NCBI GenBank assembly: GCA_963785075.1
Contig: CAWATW010000007.1
Coordinates: 62,001-126,000 of the forward strand
Length of the DNA stretch: 64,000 bases
Origin: JAOUGY01 sp963785075
Lineage (GTDB): Bacteria; Actinomycetota; Acidimicrobiia; Spongiisociales; ZC4RG35
Direction: 5' to 3'
Part shown: one piece after another, positions 26,981 to 35,714 of the stretch
Layout of the letters: every line of letters begins with the position of its first letter
Position numbering within the stretch: position 1 is the stretch's first letter
Notes under the pieces: generated by a model
The model's database searches: none
Told to the model about the DNA's origin: nothing
Seen by the model: only the letters and a program-made list of their open reading frames with translations
Program-made: the position numbers and the translations under genes

Positions 26981-27750
26981 TCGTGGAGCGGATCCTTGCG
27001 CCGAACCCCGGGCCCTTCACGGGGCCGGGGACCAACACGTACCTCGTCGGTGACGAGGGCGGCCTGGCGGTCATCGATCCGGGGCCGGTCGACGTTCACC
27101 ACGAGCAGGCGATCGTGGCGGCCATCGGGGAACGTCTGGTGACCGCCGTGGTCGTCACCCACACGCATCCCGACCATGCCCCGCTGGCCAATCCACTTGC
27201 TCGCGACCTCGGCGTGGTGGCCATGGGATATGACGTGGGACCGGACTTCACACCCGATGTCCGCCTCGCCGACGGCTCGGTGGCTCCGGCCGGCAACCTC
27301 GACCTGGTCGCCGTCCACACTCCGGGACACGCCGACGACCATCTGTGTCTTCGCTGCGGAGAGGTGTTGTTCACCGGTGATCACATCATGGGTGGGTCGT
27401 CGGTGATGGTCGACGAAGTCGGCCCCTACATGGAATCCCTGGAACGCCTCCAACATCTCCAGCTGCGGCGGCTGTACCCGGGCCATGGCCCCGAGATGGA
27501 TGACCCATCCGAGGTGATCTCGTGGTACCTCGCCCATCGGCGCCGGCGGGAACAAGAGATCCTGGCGGCGGTCCGGTCGGGTATGCACACGATCGGCGCC
27601 GTGGTGGAGCTGGTGTACGCCGACGTCGATGAGTCCCTGCACGCGCTGGCGGCTCGGTCGGTTGCCGCCCACCTGCGCAAGCTCCATCACGAGCATCTGG
27701 TGGAGCTCAGTGGTAGCGAGTGGACCTCCGAGGTGTCGGCAACCGGGTGA
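26977..27750 (+). CDS. MBL-fold metallo-hydrolase (LACTB2-like)
   Basis: 257 residues from a GTG overlapping the Nudix stop. Zinc motifs: VVVTHTHPDHAPLA (HxHxDH), VHTPGHADDHL, LFTGDHIMGGSS and YPGHGPEM. A C-terminal winged helix-like tail (AARSVAAHLRKLHHEHLV) is typical of the LACTB2/beta-lactamase-like-2 group. Pairing with a Nudix gene suggests a shared hydrolase role in nucleotide, CoA or RNA metabolism (inference). Confidence 0.9.
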   Translation: MIVERILAPNPGPFTGPGTNTYLVGDEGGLAVIDPGPVDVHHEQAIVAAIGERLVTAVVVTHTHPDHAPLANPLARDLGVVAMGYDVGPDFTPDVRLADGSVAPAGNLDLVAVHTPGHADDHLCLRCGEVLFTGDHIMGGSSVMVDEVGPYMESLERLQHLQLRRLYPGHGPEMDDPSEVISWYLAHRRRREQEILAAVRSGMHTIGAVVELVYADVDESLHALAARSVAAHLRKLHHEHLVELSGSEWTSEVSATG

Positions 27751-28326
27751 GTCGGCGAGCGGTCGCCGGCTGTCAGGGCGGGGTCGCGGCCCGTGGGGGT
27801 GGCGCCGGGGTTGCGGCTCGTGAGGTCGACGGCGAACGGCCGACGGCAGATGCTGCAAGGGCACCGTTGTGGCCCCGGACGACGTCCGGACGCGGCACGA
27901 GGGCCTGCGGGGGAAAGTCCAGGCCCTCGTGCAATCCGGGGTCCGTAAGGGGGAATGTCCGGCACCCCGAAGTCTTCGGTTCAGTTGTGGCGGCCGGACA
28001 TCCGGCGGCCGTCGTGCGGTTCCACCCTTCAGGCCTCCCAGCCCGTTGGTGAGGTCCGGAGCCCTCGCTCCTCGCCTCTCACCGCTCGACGGCCGATGCC
28101 GTCTGCCGTCCGCCCGGATCGAGTTCGATCCGCTCCCCTCTACCCGAGCACGTTCTCCCACATCATCCACCATCGATGCGGTGAAAAGCCAGTCGCTTCT
28201 GGATTGACCCGAACTGACTAGTCACTTCTCTCGGATTGGTTTCGACCCGGAAATATCTTGTCCCAAACCCTTCCCGATCGGCGTCGTGCGGTTTGAATGA
28301 CGATGTCGCATAGATGGGAGCAGACA
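27751..28326. other. GC-rich spacer with strong hairpins, no gene recognised
   Basis: No convincing reading frame. At 27895-27932 there is a perfect 12-bp stem (GCACGAGGGCCT and its complement) with a 14-nt loop. A CCGGACGACGTCCGG palindrome precedes it, and two GACGGC-rich segments near 27831-27850 and 28088-28112 lie in opposite orientation and resemble parts of the repeats at 4.7-6.4 kb. Shortly before the RDD gene the composition becomes less GC-rich, probably promoter sequence. A structured RNA is possible but unproven. Confidence 0.5.
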
Positions 28327-28836
28327 GTGGCAGAGCCAATTCAGCCGGCAGCACCGGGGACGTCGCAGTGGGGTCCGTTGGCCTCGTTCGGCGATCGAGC
28401 GGTGGCATGGCTCATCGACGCGGCGATCATCGCCGTCGCCTACATCGCCATCTTCATCGTCGCCGCCGTGTTCCGTGTCGTCAGCGACACGTTGGCCGCC
28501 CTGGTGGGACTGGTGGGTTACGTCGGAATTGCAGCAGGCCTGCTCTATCTCTTCTACGTCCAAGGCGAGGAGGGGGGAACCCCTGGCAAGCGCTTGACCG
28601 GCCTCAAGGTGGTGAAACAGGTGGACGGTCAGGTCCTCGGTGGCGGGATGGGAATCGTCCGCCAGATCGCTCACGCCATCGATGGGATCATCTGCTACAT
28701 CGGGTATCTGTTCCCGCTCTGGGATCCGCTGCGTCAGACGCTGGCAGACAAGATCGTCGGAAGCCTCGTACTGCGGGACCAGCGCAAGGAGCCGGTCGGC
28801 GTCGAGCTCTTCAAGCTGCCTCCGAAGACCGCTTGA
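28327..28836 (+). CDS. RDD-family membrane protein
   Basis: 169 residues from a GTG preceded by GGGAGCA; an ATG at 28297 is in frame but has no ribosome site. The RDD core is visible: FGDRAVAWLIDAAIIAVAYI, GGTPGKRLTGLKVV and LWDPLRQTLADKIVGSLVL, with three membrane helices. The function of the family is mostly unknown; some members are ion antiporters. Confidence 0.88.
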   Translation: MAEPIQPAAPGTSQWGPLASFGDRAVAWLIDAAIIAVAYIAIFIVAAVFRVVSDTLAALVGLVGYVGIAAGLLYLFYVQGEEGGTPGKRLTGLKVVKQVDGQVLGGGMGIVRQIAHAIDGIICYIGYLFPLWDPLRQTLADKIVGSLVLRDQRKEPVGVELFKLPPKTA

Positions 28837-28975
28837 CCGACACTCGACCAGAGGTGGGGTTGAGGGTCGAACTCCACCCCACTCCGACCAAAAAGGGTCA
28901 TGTCGTCCAAGAGACGGGTCCCTTGGACCTTGTCGCTCGACCCATCGAGCGTGCATGCTGTCTTCGGAGGCAGGA

Positions 28976-29296
28976 ATGCAACCGGTCCCCAGACACGACT
29001 GGATCGAGTTCCTCGATGCCCTGGACATCGACGGCGACGTCAGGGTGAGCCACAGCGAGCTGAAACCCCCCACCGATGAGGGGTGGAGGCTTTGCTCCGC
29101 CGATTTCGATCCATTCGACCACCTCATCGAGATCGTGCTCGGTAATCACGACGCCAGTGTTCGCGTCCTGCTCGAAGATCCCCGTTCGGTCGCGTTCGAG
29201 GGATCGGAACGTGCGCCGCGACGTGTTCGGATCCGCACGGCCGACGGGACCTTCGAGGTGACGGCGCGGTCTGTGGCGGACGAAGTCGTCGCCTGA
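28976..29296 (+). CDS. Hypothetical protein
   Basis: 106 residues from an ATG with a CGGAGGCAGGA ribosome site. Acidic N-terminus (WIEFLDALDIDGDVRVSHSE) and a basic, beta-rich C-terminus. No membrane segment or known family. Convergent with the mrp gene, 7 bp between stops. Confidence 0.65.
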   Translation: MQPVPRHDWIEFLDALDIDGDVRVSHSELKPPTDEGWRLCSADFDPFDHLIEIVLGNHDASVRVLLEDPRSVAFEGSERAPRRVRIRTADGTFEVTARSVADEVVA

Positions 29297-29303
29297 TCGT
29301 CGA

Positions 29304-30449
29304 TCACGCAGGGAGCTCCATGGTTTCGAGCGCCTCGACCAGCTTGGCGATCCGACCGGTGCAGGTCTCGTCCTCTGCTGGAGGAACGAGTTCGACGATG
29401 CGAGCAGCGGCGGCCAAGAACGCCTTGGCGGCGGGGTTGTCGGGCGCGGCCGTGGTCACCGGCGCACCCGTGTCCCCGCCTCGCACCACGGCGGCGTCGA
29501 GAGGGATCGAGCCGATGAGTGGAATGTCGAGATCTGAGGCCAGTTCGGCGCCTCCACCCTCTCCGAACAGGGCATAGGTCTCGCCGTGGTCGCAGGTGAA
29601 TCCCGCCATGTTCTCGATGACGCCGACCAGCGGCATGAACGACCGACGGGCCATGTCCGCAACCCGGACGGCCACCTTCTGCGCCGCCTTCTGAGGAGTT
29701 GTGACAACGACCATCTCCGCCTGCGGCAGCAGCCGGGACAGCGCCATCTGGATGTCACCGGTGCCTGGAGGCATGTCGATCACCAGATACCCGAGTTGCC
29801 CCCAATCCACCTGAGACAGGAACTGCTCGAGAGCTTTCGAGAGCATGAGCCCGCGCCACATCAAAGCCGTCTCCTCGGACTCGATGATGAGGCCGGTGGA
29901 AACCATCTCGATACCCTGCGTCTTGGCCGGCACGATCAACTTGGTGTCGTCGTCGGCTTGGAGTCGATCCTCGACTCCAAGCATCCGCGGGATCGAGAAG
30001 CCCCAGATGTCTGCATCGAGGAGGCCCACATCGAAACCCAGTTGTGACAGGGCAAGGGCGAGGTTGACGCTCACGGAGGACTTGCCGACGCCTCCCTTGC
30101 CCGAGCTCACGGCGATGACTCTCGTCGCGGGGTGGACTCTGGTCGGCTGGGCATTGTCGCGAGCGCGGCGGCGAGCGACGGTCATCAGCTCCGCACGTTG
30201 GGACTTGGTCATCGCAGTCGTCCTGACCCGAACATCGGTGACGCCCGGGAGCGAACGAACCTTGCGAGCAGTGTCACCTTCGATCTGGCCGCGCATCGGA
30301 CATTCGGCGATCGTGAGGGCGACGCCGACGTCCACCACACCCTCGGCGACCGATACGTCGGTGACCATCCCCAGCTCGACGATGTTGCCGCCGAGCTCCG
30401 GATCGACGACTCTCCTGAGTGCTTCGTAGACCTGATCGACGGTGGGCAT
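29304..30449 (-). CDS. mrp: Mrp/NBP35-family Fe-S cluster carrier ATPase
   Basis: About 381 residues. The start MPTVDQVYEALRRVVDPEL at 30449 is preferred; a GTG at 30470 lies inside a palindrome. The N-terminal MIP18/DUF59 domain is followed by the deviant Walker A AVSSGKGGVGKSSVSVNLAL near residue 110 and VIDMPPGTGDIQMAL. The CxxC of many Mrp proteins is not evident. Role: ATP-dependent Fe-S cluster loading or transfer in the cytoplasm. It is divergent from an A-type carrier gene and shares an operator-like dyad with it. Confidence 0.92.
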   Translation of the reverse strand: MPTVDQVYEALRRVVDPELGGNIVELGMVTDVSVAEGVVDVGVALTIAECPMRGQIEGDTARKVRSLPGVTDVRVRTTAMTKSQRAELMTVARRRARDNAQPTRVHPATRVIAVSSGKGGVGKSSVSVNLALALSQLGFDVGLLDADIWGFSIPRMLGVEDRLQADDDTKLIVPAKTQGIEMVSTGLIIESEETALMWRGLMLSKALEQFLSQVDWGQLGYLVIDMPPGTGDIQMALSRLLPQAEMVVVTTPQKAAQKVAVRVADMARRSFMPLVGVIENMAGFTCDHGETYALFGEGGGAELASDLDIPLIGSIPLDAAVVRGGDTGAPVTTAAPDNPAAKAFLAAAARIVELVPPAEDETCTGRIAKLVEALETMELPA

Positions 30450-30461
30450 GTGCATGAGGGT

Positions 30462-30489
30462 AATTTCCACTACGCCGGTAGTGGGAATT
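30462..30489. promoter_or_regulatory. Palindrome shared by mrp and A-type carrier promoters
   Basis: AATTTCCACTAC-GCCG-GTAGTGGGAATT: 12-bp arms with one mismatch and a 4-nt spacer, in the intergenic gap. It overlaps the -35 box of the plus-strand promoter, so a bound protein would block transcription. Fe-S genes are commonly controlled by Rrf2-type repressors; the protein binding here is unknown. Confidence 0.6.
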
Positions 30490-30515
30490 GTCTAGGGCAT
30501 CTGCGGCGTTACAAT
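30488..30515 (+). promoter_or_regulatory. Sigma-70-type promoter of the A-type carrier gene
   Basis: TTGTCT at 30488-30493 and TACAAT at 30510-30515 with a 16-bp spacer, 41 bp before the ATG at 30557. Confidence 0.55.
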
Positions 30516-30556
30516 TCTCGATACACCACGCAAGGACCAGCGAGGATCACGGCAAC

Positions 30557-30922
30557 ATGACACAAATTCTCTCGATCAAGTCGAACAAGCCGCAGAAGGC
30601 CGTCACGCTCACCGATACCGCAGTGCTGAAGGTACGCGAGTTGATCGAATCCGAGGGCGACGAGAACTTGGCTCTGAGGATGGCCGTACGACCGGGCGGA
30701 TGTTCGGGATTCTCGTATGAGATGTTCTTCGACTCCGAGGTCGAGCCGGGTGACATCGTCGAGGAGTTCGGCGAGGGTGTGCGTGTCGTCGTCGATCCGC
30801 AGTCGGTCGGGCACCTGCAGGGCTCGACGCTGGACTACAAGGACGGGCTCATGGGAGCGGGGTTCGCCATCGACAACCCCAACGTCACCCGCTCCTGCGG
30901 CTGCGGCAACAGCTTCTCCTGA
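30557..30922 (+). CDS. erpA: A-type Fe-S carrier (IscA/ErpA family)
   Basis: 121 residues from the ATG at 30557. The three cluster-binding cysteines are present: RPGGCSGFSYEM and the closing RSCGCGNSF. The VTLTDTAVLKVRELIE start is typical. It carries Fe-S clusters to client apoproteins. Divergent from mrp, suggesting common control of Fe-S biogenesis. The symbol reflects family resemblance; IscA/SufA naming is equally possible. Confidence 0.92.
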   Translation: MTQILSIKSNKPQKAVTLTDTAVLKVRELIESEGDENLALRMAVRPGGCSGFSYEMFFDSEVEPGDIVEEFGEGVRVVVDPQSVGHLQGSTLDYKDGLMGAGFAIDNPNVTRSCGCGNSFS

Positions 30923-31001
30923 CGGCACGCCGATTGGCGCGCGTCTTCGGGCTTTCCCGTCCTGAGAGCTACCCTCGAGTGTCGATCTACGAGGAGAAGT
31001 C

Positions 31002-31382
31002 GTGCCCAAGACCGTGCCCACCCTTTCGAGCGCGCCCGCACCGCTGGCGCCCTACTCGGTAGCCGTCGAGGCGAACGGATTCGTGTTCATCTCGGGCCAG
31101 GTGGCCATCGATCCCGCCGGTGGTCCCACTCCGGACGACGTGGTGAATCAGGCTCGTCTCGTGATGGACAACATCGGCCGCATCCTCGGTGACGTGGGTC
31201 TCGGGTACGACGACCTCGTGAAGACCACCATCTTCCTGAAGGACATTGCCGACTTCGCAGCCGTGAACGCCGAATATGGCTCCTACTTCACGGCCGACCC
31301 CCCGGCGCGTTCGACCATCCAGGCCGGAGCCCTCCCCGCCCCCCAGTTCCTGGTCGAGATCGAATCCATCGCCGCCCGCTGA
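31002..31382 (+). CDS. RidA-family enamine/imine deaminase
   Basis: 126 residues, the normal RidA length, from a GTG with GAGGAGA upstream. Family landmarks are FVFISGQVAIDPAGG, TTIFLKDIADFAAVN and PPARSTIQAGALP, the last carrying the substrate-binding Arg. It hydrolyses reactive enamines from PLP enzymes. Confidence 0.92.
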   Translation: MPKTVPTLSSAPAPLAPYSVAVEANGFVFISGQVAIDPAGGPTPDDVVNQARLVMDNIGRILGDVGLGYDDLVKTTIFLKDIADFAAVNAEYGSYFTADPPARSTIQAGALPAPQFLVEIESIAAR

Positions 31383-31494
31383 CACCGAACCCAGGGTTAT
31401 GGTCCGCCGTTTTGGCGGACCACCGCCCACAGAAGCGGCCCCTCGTTTGGAGTCCGACCGCCATGGATTCCGAAATGGCCGTCGAAAGGATGTA

Positions 31495-32454
31495 ATGGCA
31501 GACATGGAATACCGCCGGCTCGGTGATGCCGGCGTCAGGGTGAGCGTTCTCTCCTTCGGGTCCTGGGTCACCTTCAGCAACCAGATGGACCTCGACGCCT
31601 CGATGGAGTGCATGTCCGCTGCCCGCGACGCCGGCGTCAACTTCTTCGACAACGCAGAGGTGTATGCGGCCGGCGCATCGGAACGGATCATGGGAGCGGC
31701 CCTCGAGGAGTTGGGCTGGCCCCGGCATTCGTACCTCGTGTCCACGAAATTCTTCTGGGGCATCGAGGACGACGTCAACTTCCGCAACACGCTCAACCGG
31801 AAGTACCTCATGGAATCGGTGGATCGATCGCTGGAGCGACTCCGGCTCGATCACGTCGACCTGGTCTTCTGCCATCGACCCGATCCGGACACCCCGATCG
31901 AGGAGACGGTGTGGGCGATGTCCGACATCGTCGCCTCGGGCAGGGCGCTCTACTGGGGCACATCGGAGTGGTCGGCAGACGAGATCAGAGCGGCCTACGA
32001 GATCGCCGAACGGCACCATCTCCGCAAGCCCCAGATGGAGCAACCCCAATACAACCTGCTGCATCGCCGTCGGGTCGAGAAGGAATACGCGCGGCTCTAC
32101 GAGGACATCGGGCTCGGCACCACGATCTGGAGCCCTCTTGCTTCTGGAATCCTGACGGGCAAGTACCTCGATGGCGTTCCCGAAGACTCTCGCGCCAAGG
32201 TCGAGAGCTGGCTCGAAGAGGTCGCCTCGAGTGAGAAGACGAGGCGGAAGGTGAGGCAGTTCGTGGAACTCGCGAATGAGCTCGACTGCACGCCGGCGCA
32301 ACTGGCGCTGGCATGGTGTGCCTCGAACCCCAACGTGTCGACGGTGATCACAGGTGCGAGCCGGGTCTCGCAGGTCGCGGAGAACATGGAGGCGCTCGAT
32401 GTGCTCGATGTCCTCGAGGCGGAGCACCTCGAGCGTCTCGACACCATTTTCTGA
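31495..32454 (+). CDS. Aldo/keto reductase (KCNAB/YghZ-like)
   Basis: 319 residues from the ATG at 31495 with GAAAGGA upstream. The catalytic tetrad is present: Asp and Tyr in FFDNAEVYAAG, Lys in LVSTKFFWG and His in LVFCHRPDPDTP. EQPQYNLLHRRRVEKEY and ANPNVSTVITGA-like segments match voltage-gated potassium channel beta-subunit-type reductases. NADPH-dependent; substrate unknown. Followed by ALDH7 and amidohydrolase genes on the same strand. Confidence 0.92.
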   Translation: MADMEYRRLGDAGVRVSVLSFGSWVTFSNQMDLDASMECMSAARDAGVNFFDNAEVYAAGASERIMGAALEELGWPRHSYLVSTKFFWGIEDDVNFRNTLNRKYLMESVDRSLERLRLDHVDLVFCHRPDPDTPIEETVWAMSDIVASGRALYWGTSEWSADEIRAAYEIAERHHLRKPQMEQPQYNLLHRRRVEKEYARLYEDIGLGTTIWSPLASGILTGKYLDGVPEDSRAKVESWLEEVASSEKTRRKVRQFVELANELDCTPAQLALAWCASNPNVSTVITGASRVSQVAENMEALDVLDVLEAEHLERLDTIF

Positions 32455-32543
32455 TCCGATGGAGGCCCATGTGGTCGGCCGTCGACGCACGTACAATCGG
32501 ATGTGTGCGCCCACTGGCGCCCCCGAACCCGTTGGAGGACACC

Positions 32544-34055
32544 GTGACCCGTGATCAAGTATTCGCTGCGTTGGGTCTGACCGACCACAACCCTGGTGCG
32601 TACGCCGGTGAGTGGCTCGACGCGATCGGACCGGTGATAGAGGTCGAGAACCCGGCGACCGGCGAGATCATCGCCACGGTCGCGCAGGCCACCGCGGAGC
32701 AATACGACCAGATCGCTCGGTCGGCGACCGAGACCTTCGAGCGGTGGCGGATGCTGCCGGCACCCAAGCGGGGCGAGTATGTGCGTCTGCTCGGCAACGC
32801 CCTGCGAGAAAAGCGTGACGAGCTCGGCGCCCTCGTGACCTTGGAGATGGGGAAGATCCATGCCGAGGGAATCGGCGAGGTCCAGGAGATGATCGACATC
32901 TGTGACTTCGCAGTAGGCCTGTCGCGGCAGTTGTACGGCCTGACGATGGCCAGCGAGCGCCCGCAGCACAGGATGTACGAGCAGTGGCATCCTCTCGGTC
33001 CCGTCGGCATCATCTCGGCGTTCAACTTCCCCGTCGCCGTATGGAGCTGGAACTCCACGATCGCCGCCGTTTGTGGTGACACCTGTGTCTGGAAGCCTTC
33101 GGAGCTCACGCCCCTCACCGCCATCGCCGTCACCCGGATCGCGGCGTCGGTGATGGAGGGTTCGGGCTTTGAGGGCGTGTTCAATCTCGCGGTGGGAGCT
33201 CGCGACGTCGGGGAGCTGATGGTCGGCGACGAACGACTCCCGCTCATTTCGGCTACCGGGTCCATCCGGATGGGCAAAGAGGTGGGACCGGCGGTGGCCG
33301 GCCGTCTCGGACGGAGCATCCTCGAGCTTGGCGGCAACAACGCGATCAGCGTCATGGAGGACGCCGACATCGAGCTCGCCGCCCGTGCCGTGCTCTTCGC
33401 CGCGGTGGGGACCGCCGGGCAGCGGTGTACTTCCTTGCGTCGGCTGATCGTGCACGAGTCCATCGCCGACGAGCTGACGGAACGTCTCGTCAAGGCCTAC
33501 CAGTCGGTTCCGGTCGGCGATCCGATGGATGGCGCAACCCTGATGGGTCCACTGGTTCATCACCGCGCCATCGATGCGTACGAGGCGGCGTTGCGTGCGG
33601 CCTCGGATCAGGGCGGCGTCGTGCTCACCGGAGGCAACGTGCTCGATCGAGCCGGCAACTTCGTCGAACCGACCATCGTCGAGATCGGCAAGGACGCTGC
33701 CATCATCCAGGAAGAGACCTTTGCTCCGATCCTGTGGGTGATTCGTGTCGGGAGCCTCGACGAAGCGATCGCCGTGCAGAACGGCGTCAAACAGGGACTC
33801 TCGTCGGCCATCTTCACCGATTCGCTCCGCAGCGCCGAACGGTTCCTGTCGCATCTCGGCTCGGACTGCGGGATCGCCAACGTCAACATCGGAACCTCGG
33901 GTGCCGAGATCGGTGGAGCCTTCGGAGGCGAGAAGGAGACGGGTGGTGGCCGTGAGGCCGGCTCGGACGCCTGGAAGGCGTACATGCGCCGTCAGACGAC
34001 CACCATCAACTGGGGAGACGATCTCCCGCTCGCCCAGGGACTCAGCTTTGGGTGA
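32544..34055 (+). CDS. Aldehyde dehydrogenase, ALDH7 (antiquitin/AmaB) family
   Basis: 503 residues from a GTG with TTGGAGG upstream. ALDH7 hallmarks: SAFNFPVAVWSWNSTIAAVC, catalytic Glu in ILELGGNNAI and catalytic Cys in GTAGQRCTSLRRLIVH. ALDH7 members oxidise alpha-aminoadipic semialdehyde (piperideine-6-carboxylate) in lysine catabolism, the likeliest role here. No other lysine-degradation gene is adjacent, so the substrate is inference. Confidence 0.92.
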   Translation: MTRDQVFAALGLTDHNPGAYAGEWLDAIGPVIEVENPATGEIIATVAQATAEQYDQIARSATETFERWRMLPAPKRGEYVRLLGNALREKRDELGALVTLEMGKIHAEGIGEVQEMIDICDFAVGLSRQLYGLTMASERPQHRMYEQWHPLGPVGIISAFNFPVAVWSWNSTIAAVCGDTCVWKPSELTPLTAIAVTRIAASVMEGSGFEGVFNLAVGARDVGELMVGDERLPLISATGSIRMGKEVGPAVAGRLGRSILELGGNNAISVMEDADIELAARAVLFAAVGTAGQRCTSLRRLIVHESIADELTERLVKAYQSVPVGDPMDGATLMGPLVHHRAIDAYEAALRAASDQGGVVLTGGNVLDRAGNFVEPTIVEIGKDAAIIQEETFAPILWVIRVGSLDEAIAVQNGVKQGLSSAIFTDSLRSAERFLSHLGSDCGIANVNIGTSGAEIGGAFGGEKETGGGREAGSDAWKAYMRRQTTTINWGDDLPLAQGLSFG

Positions 34056-34061
34056 TGCTCG

Positions 34062-35267
34062 ATGAGAGTCTCGATCGTCGACGCGCTGGTGTTCGACGGC
34101 GAATCCGAGGACCTCTTCGAAACCGACCTCCATCTCGTCGACGGTGTGGTCTCCCAGATCGGCGGCTCCCGGCCGGTCGACGCCCGGGTGATCGAAGCCG
34201 CCGGGTCGGTGGTCACTCCCGGGTTGATAGACGCTCACTGCCACGCATACGGCATAGGGCTCGACCTCCTCGACCTCGAGGCCACGCCTCTCAGCTACGT
34301 GGCCCTGGTCGGGGCCCGCCGCCTGGAAGCGTCGCTCAGTCGAGGTTTCACGACGATCCGCGACGTCGCGGGCGGGGACATCGGGCTGCAGGCGGCGATC
34401 GAGGCCGGGTACGTCGACGGACCGCGATACCTCTTCACCGGCAAGGCCCTCTCTCAAACCGGTGGCCATGCCGATCCCCGTCCGGCCGACCGCGCCATCG
34501 ACGTCTGTTGTTCGGTGATCGGGGAGGTCGTCGATGGCGTAGACGCCGTTCGTCGGGCCGTGCGTGAGCGTTTCCGTACCGGAGCGCACGCCATCAAGAT
34601 CATGACATCGGGAGGTGTGGTGTCTCCCACCGATCCCATCCGTGTACCGCAGTATTCCGGAGAGGAGATTCGGGCTGCGGTCGAGGAGGCCGGCCGACGA
34701 GGCAGCTATGTCGCAGCGCACGCCTACTCATCGGAGGCAATCGTCCACTCGGTGAGCAATGGTGTGCGCACCATAGAACACGGCAACCTTCTCGATGATG
34801 CGTCCGCCGCCGCCATGGTTGCGTCTGGTGCATTCCTCGTCCCCACGCTCGTGGCCTACGACGCGATGCGGCGTCGGGCCGACGAGGTCGGACTGTCGAC
34901 AATCGGACGGCGGAAGAACGCCGAGGTGCTGGACGCGGGCCTCGAGTCACTCGAAGTCGCACGGTCCCATGCGATCTCGGTCGGGTTCGGTACCGATCTC
35001 ATGGGTGAACTGGAGGACGATCAGCTTCTGGAGTTCAGAATCCGTTCGGAGGTCGATCCCCCGTTGGAGATGCTCAGGTCGGCGACCTCGATCAACGCCG
35101 AAATCATTCAGCGTCCCGACCTCGGACGGATCGGAGAGGGCTGTCCGGCGGACCTCGTCATGTTCGACCGGAATCCATTCGATGACGTTTCGGTGTTGTG
35201 GGACGAGAGCGCCCGCACGGTCCTTCTCGAAGGCCGCGTCGTCTCCCCGTCAGATCGCTCTCGATGA
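34062..35267 (+). CDS. Metal-dependent amidohydrolase (imidazolonepropionase/Xaa-Pro dipeptidase-like)
   Basis: 401 residues, 6 bp after the ALDH gene. Metal ligands follow the subtype: VTPGLIDAHCHAYG (HxH), AIKIMTSGGVVSP (carbamylated Lys), YVAAHAYSSEA (His), GVRTIEHGN (His) and GFGTDLMGEL (Asp). This group includes prolidase-like and imidazolonepropionase-related enzymes. Cytoplasmic, hydrolyses a cyclic amide or peptide; substrate unknown. Confidence 0.9.
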   Translation: MRVSIVDALVFDGESEDLFETDLHLVDGVVSQIGGSRPVDARVIEAAGSVVTPGLIDAHCHAYGIGLDLLDLEATPLSYVALVGARRLEASLSRGFTTIRDVAGGDIGLQAAIEAGYVDGPRYLFTGKALSQTGGHADPRPADRAIDVCCSVIGEVVDGVDAVRRAVRERFRTGAHAIKIMTSGGVVSPTDPIRVPQYSGEEIRAAVEEAGRRGSYVAAHAYSSEAIVHSVSNGVRTIEHGNLLDDASAAAMVASGAFLVPTLVAYDAMRRRADEVGLSTIGRRKNAEVLDAGLESLEVARSHAISVGFGTDLMGELEDDQLLEFRIRSEVDPPLEMLRSATSINAEIIQRPDLGRIGEGCPADLVMFDRNPFDDVSVLWDESARTVLLEGRVVSPSDRSR

Positions 35268-35348
35268 ACCCGGACCTCACCGGGCTCGGCGGGCGTGGAC
35301 TTGGATCGCTGCGGGAACTCCGGCAATGCTTGCGTCGACATGATGTGT

Positions 35349-35714
35349 ATGAGTATTCGGAGAGTGCTGGTCGCGGTGAGCCTGTTGGTGTTGAGCGCGT
35401 GCGGGTCGGGGGACCCTGACCTCTCTCCCGCCGCCGCCGAAGGGCGTGAGATAGCGCGTGCGAACGGTTGCGCCGCCTGTCATGGATCCAACGGTGAGGG
35501 TGGAGTGGGACCCGCTTGGACGGGATTGGCCGGGAGCGAGGTCGAGCTCGAGAACGGTTCCCTGGTGGTCGCAGACGACTCGTACCTTCGGCGCGCGATC
35601 AGCCAGCCTGCAGCCGAGATCGTCGCCGGCTACACGACCAAGATGCCGACGAACGCCCTGTCCGATCAGCAGATCGATGCGGTGATCTCCTACATCTCGG
35701 AGTTGGCGCCTTGA
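35349..35714 (+). CDS. Lipoprotein c-type cytochrome
   Basis: 121 residues from the ATG at 35349; ATGs at 35340 and 35343 are alternatives. Lipobox VLSACGSG (Cys 18), one haem motif CAACHGS (residues 41-45) and an axial-Met candidate in TTKMPTNALS. The size fits class I cytochrome c. It overlaps the SCO gene (TTGA) and heads a four-gene respiratory copper cassette, so it probably donates electrons to, or is matured with, a copper oxidase. Confidence 0.9.
   Translation: MSIRRVLVAVSLLVLSACGSGDPDLSPAAAEGREIARANGCAACHGSNGEGGVGPAWTGLAGSEVELENGSLVVADDSYLRRAISQPAAEIVAGYTTKMPTNALSDQQIDAVISYISELAP

Noticed and set aside
27895..27932. RNase P RNA, because the loop contains GGGGGAAAGTCC resembling the P4 signature
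   Set aside because: The matching 3' P4 strand (ACAGAA) and the overall 350-400-nt architecture were not found around it; the motif sits in the loop of a simple hairpin.
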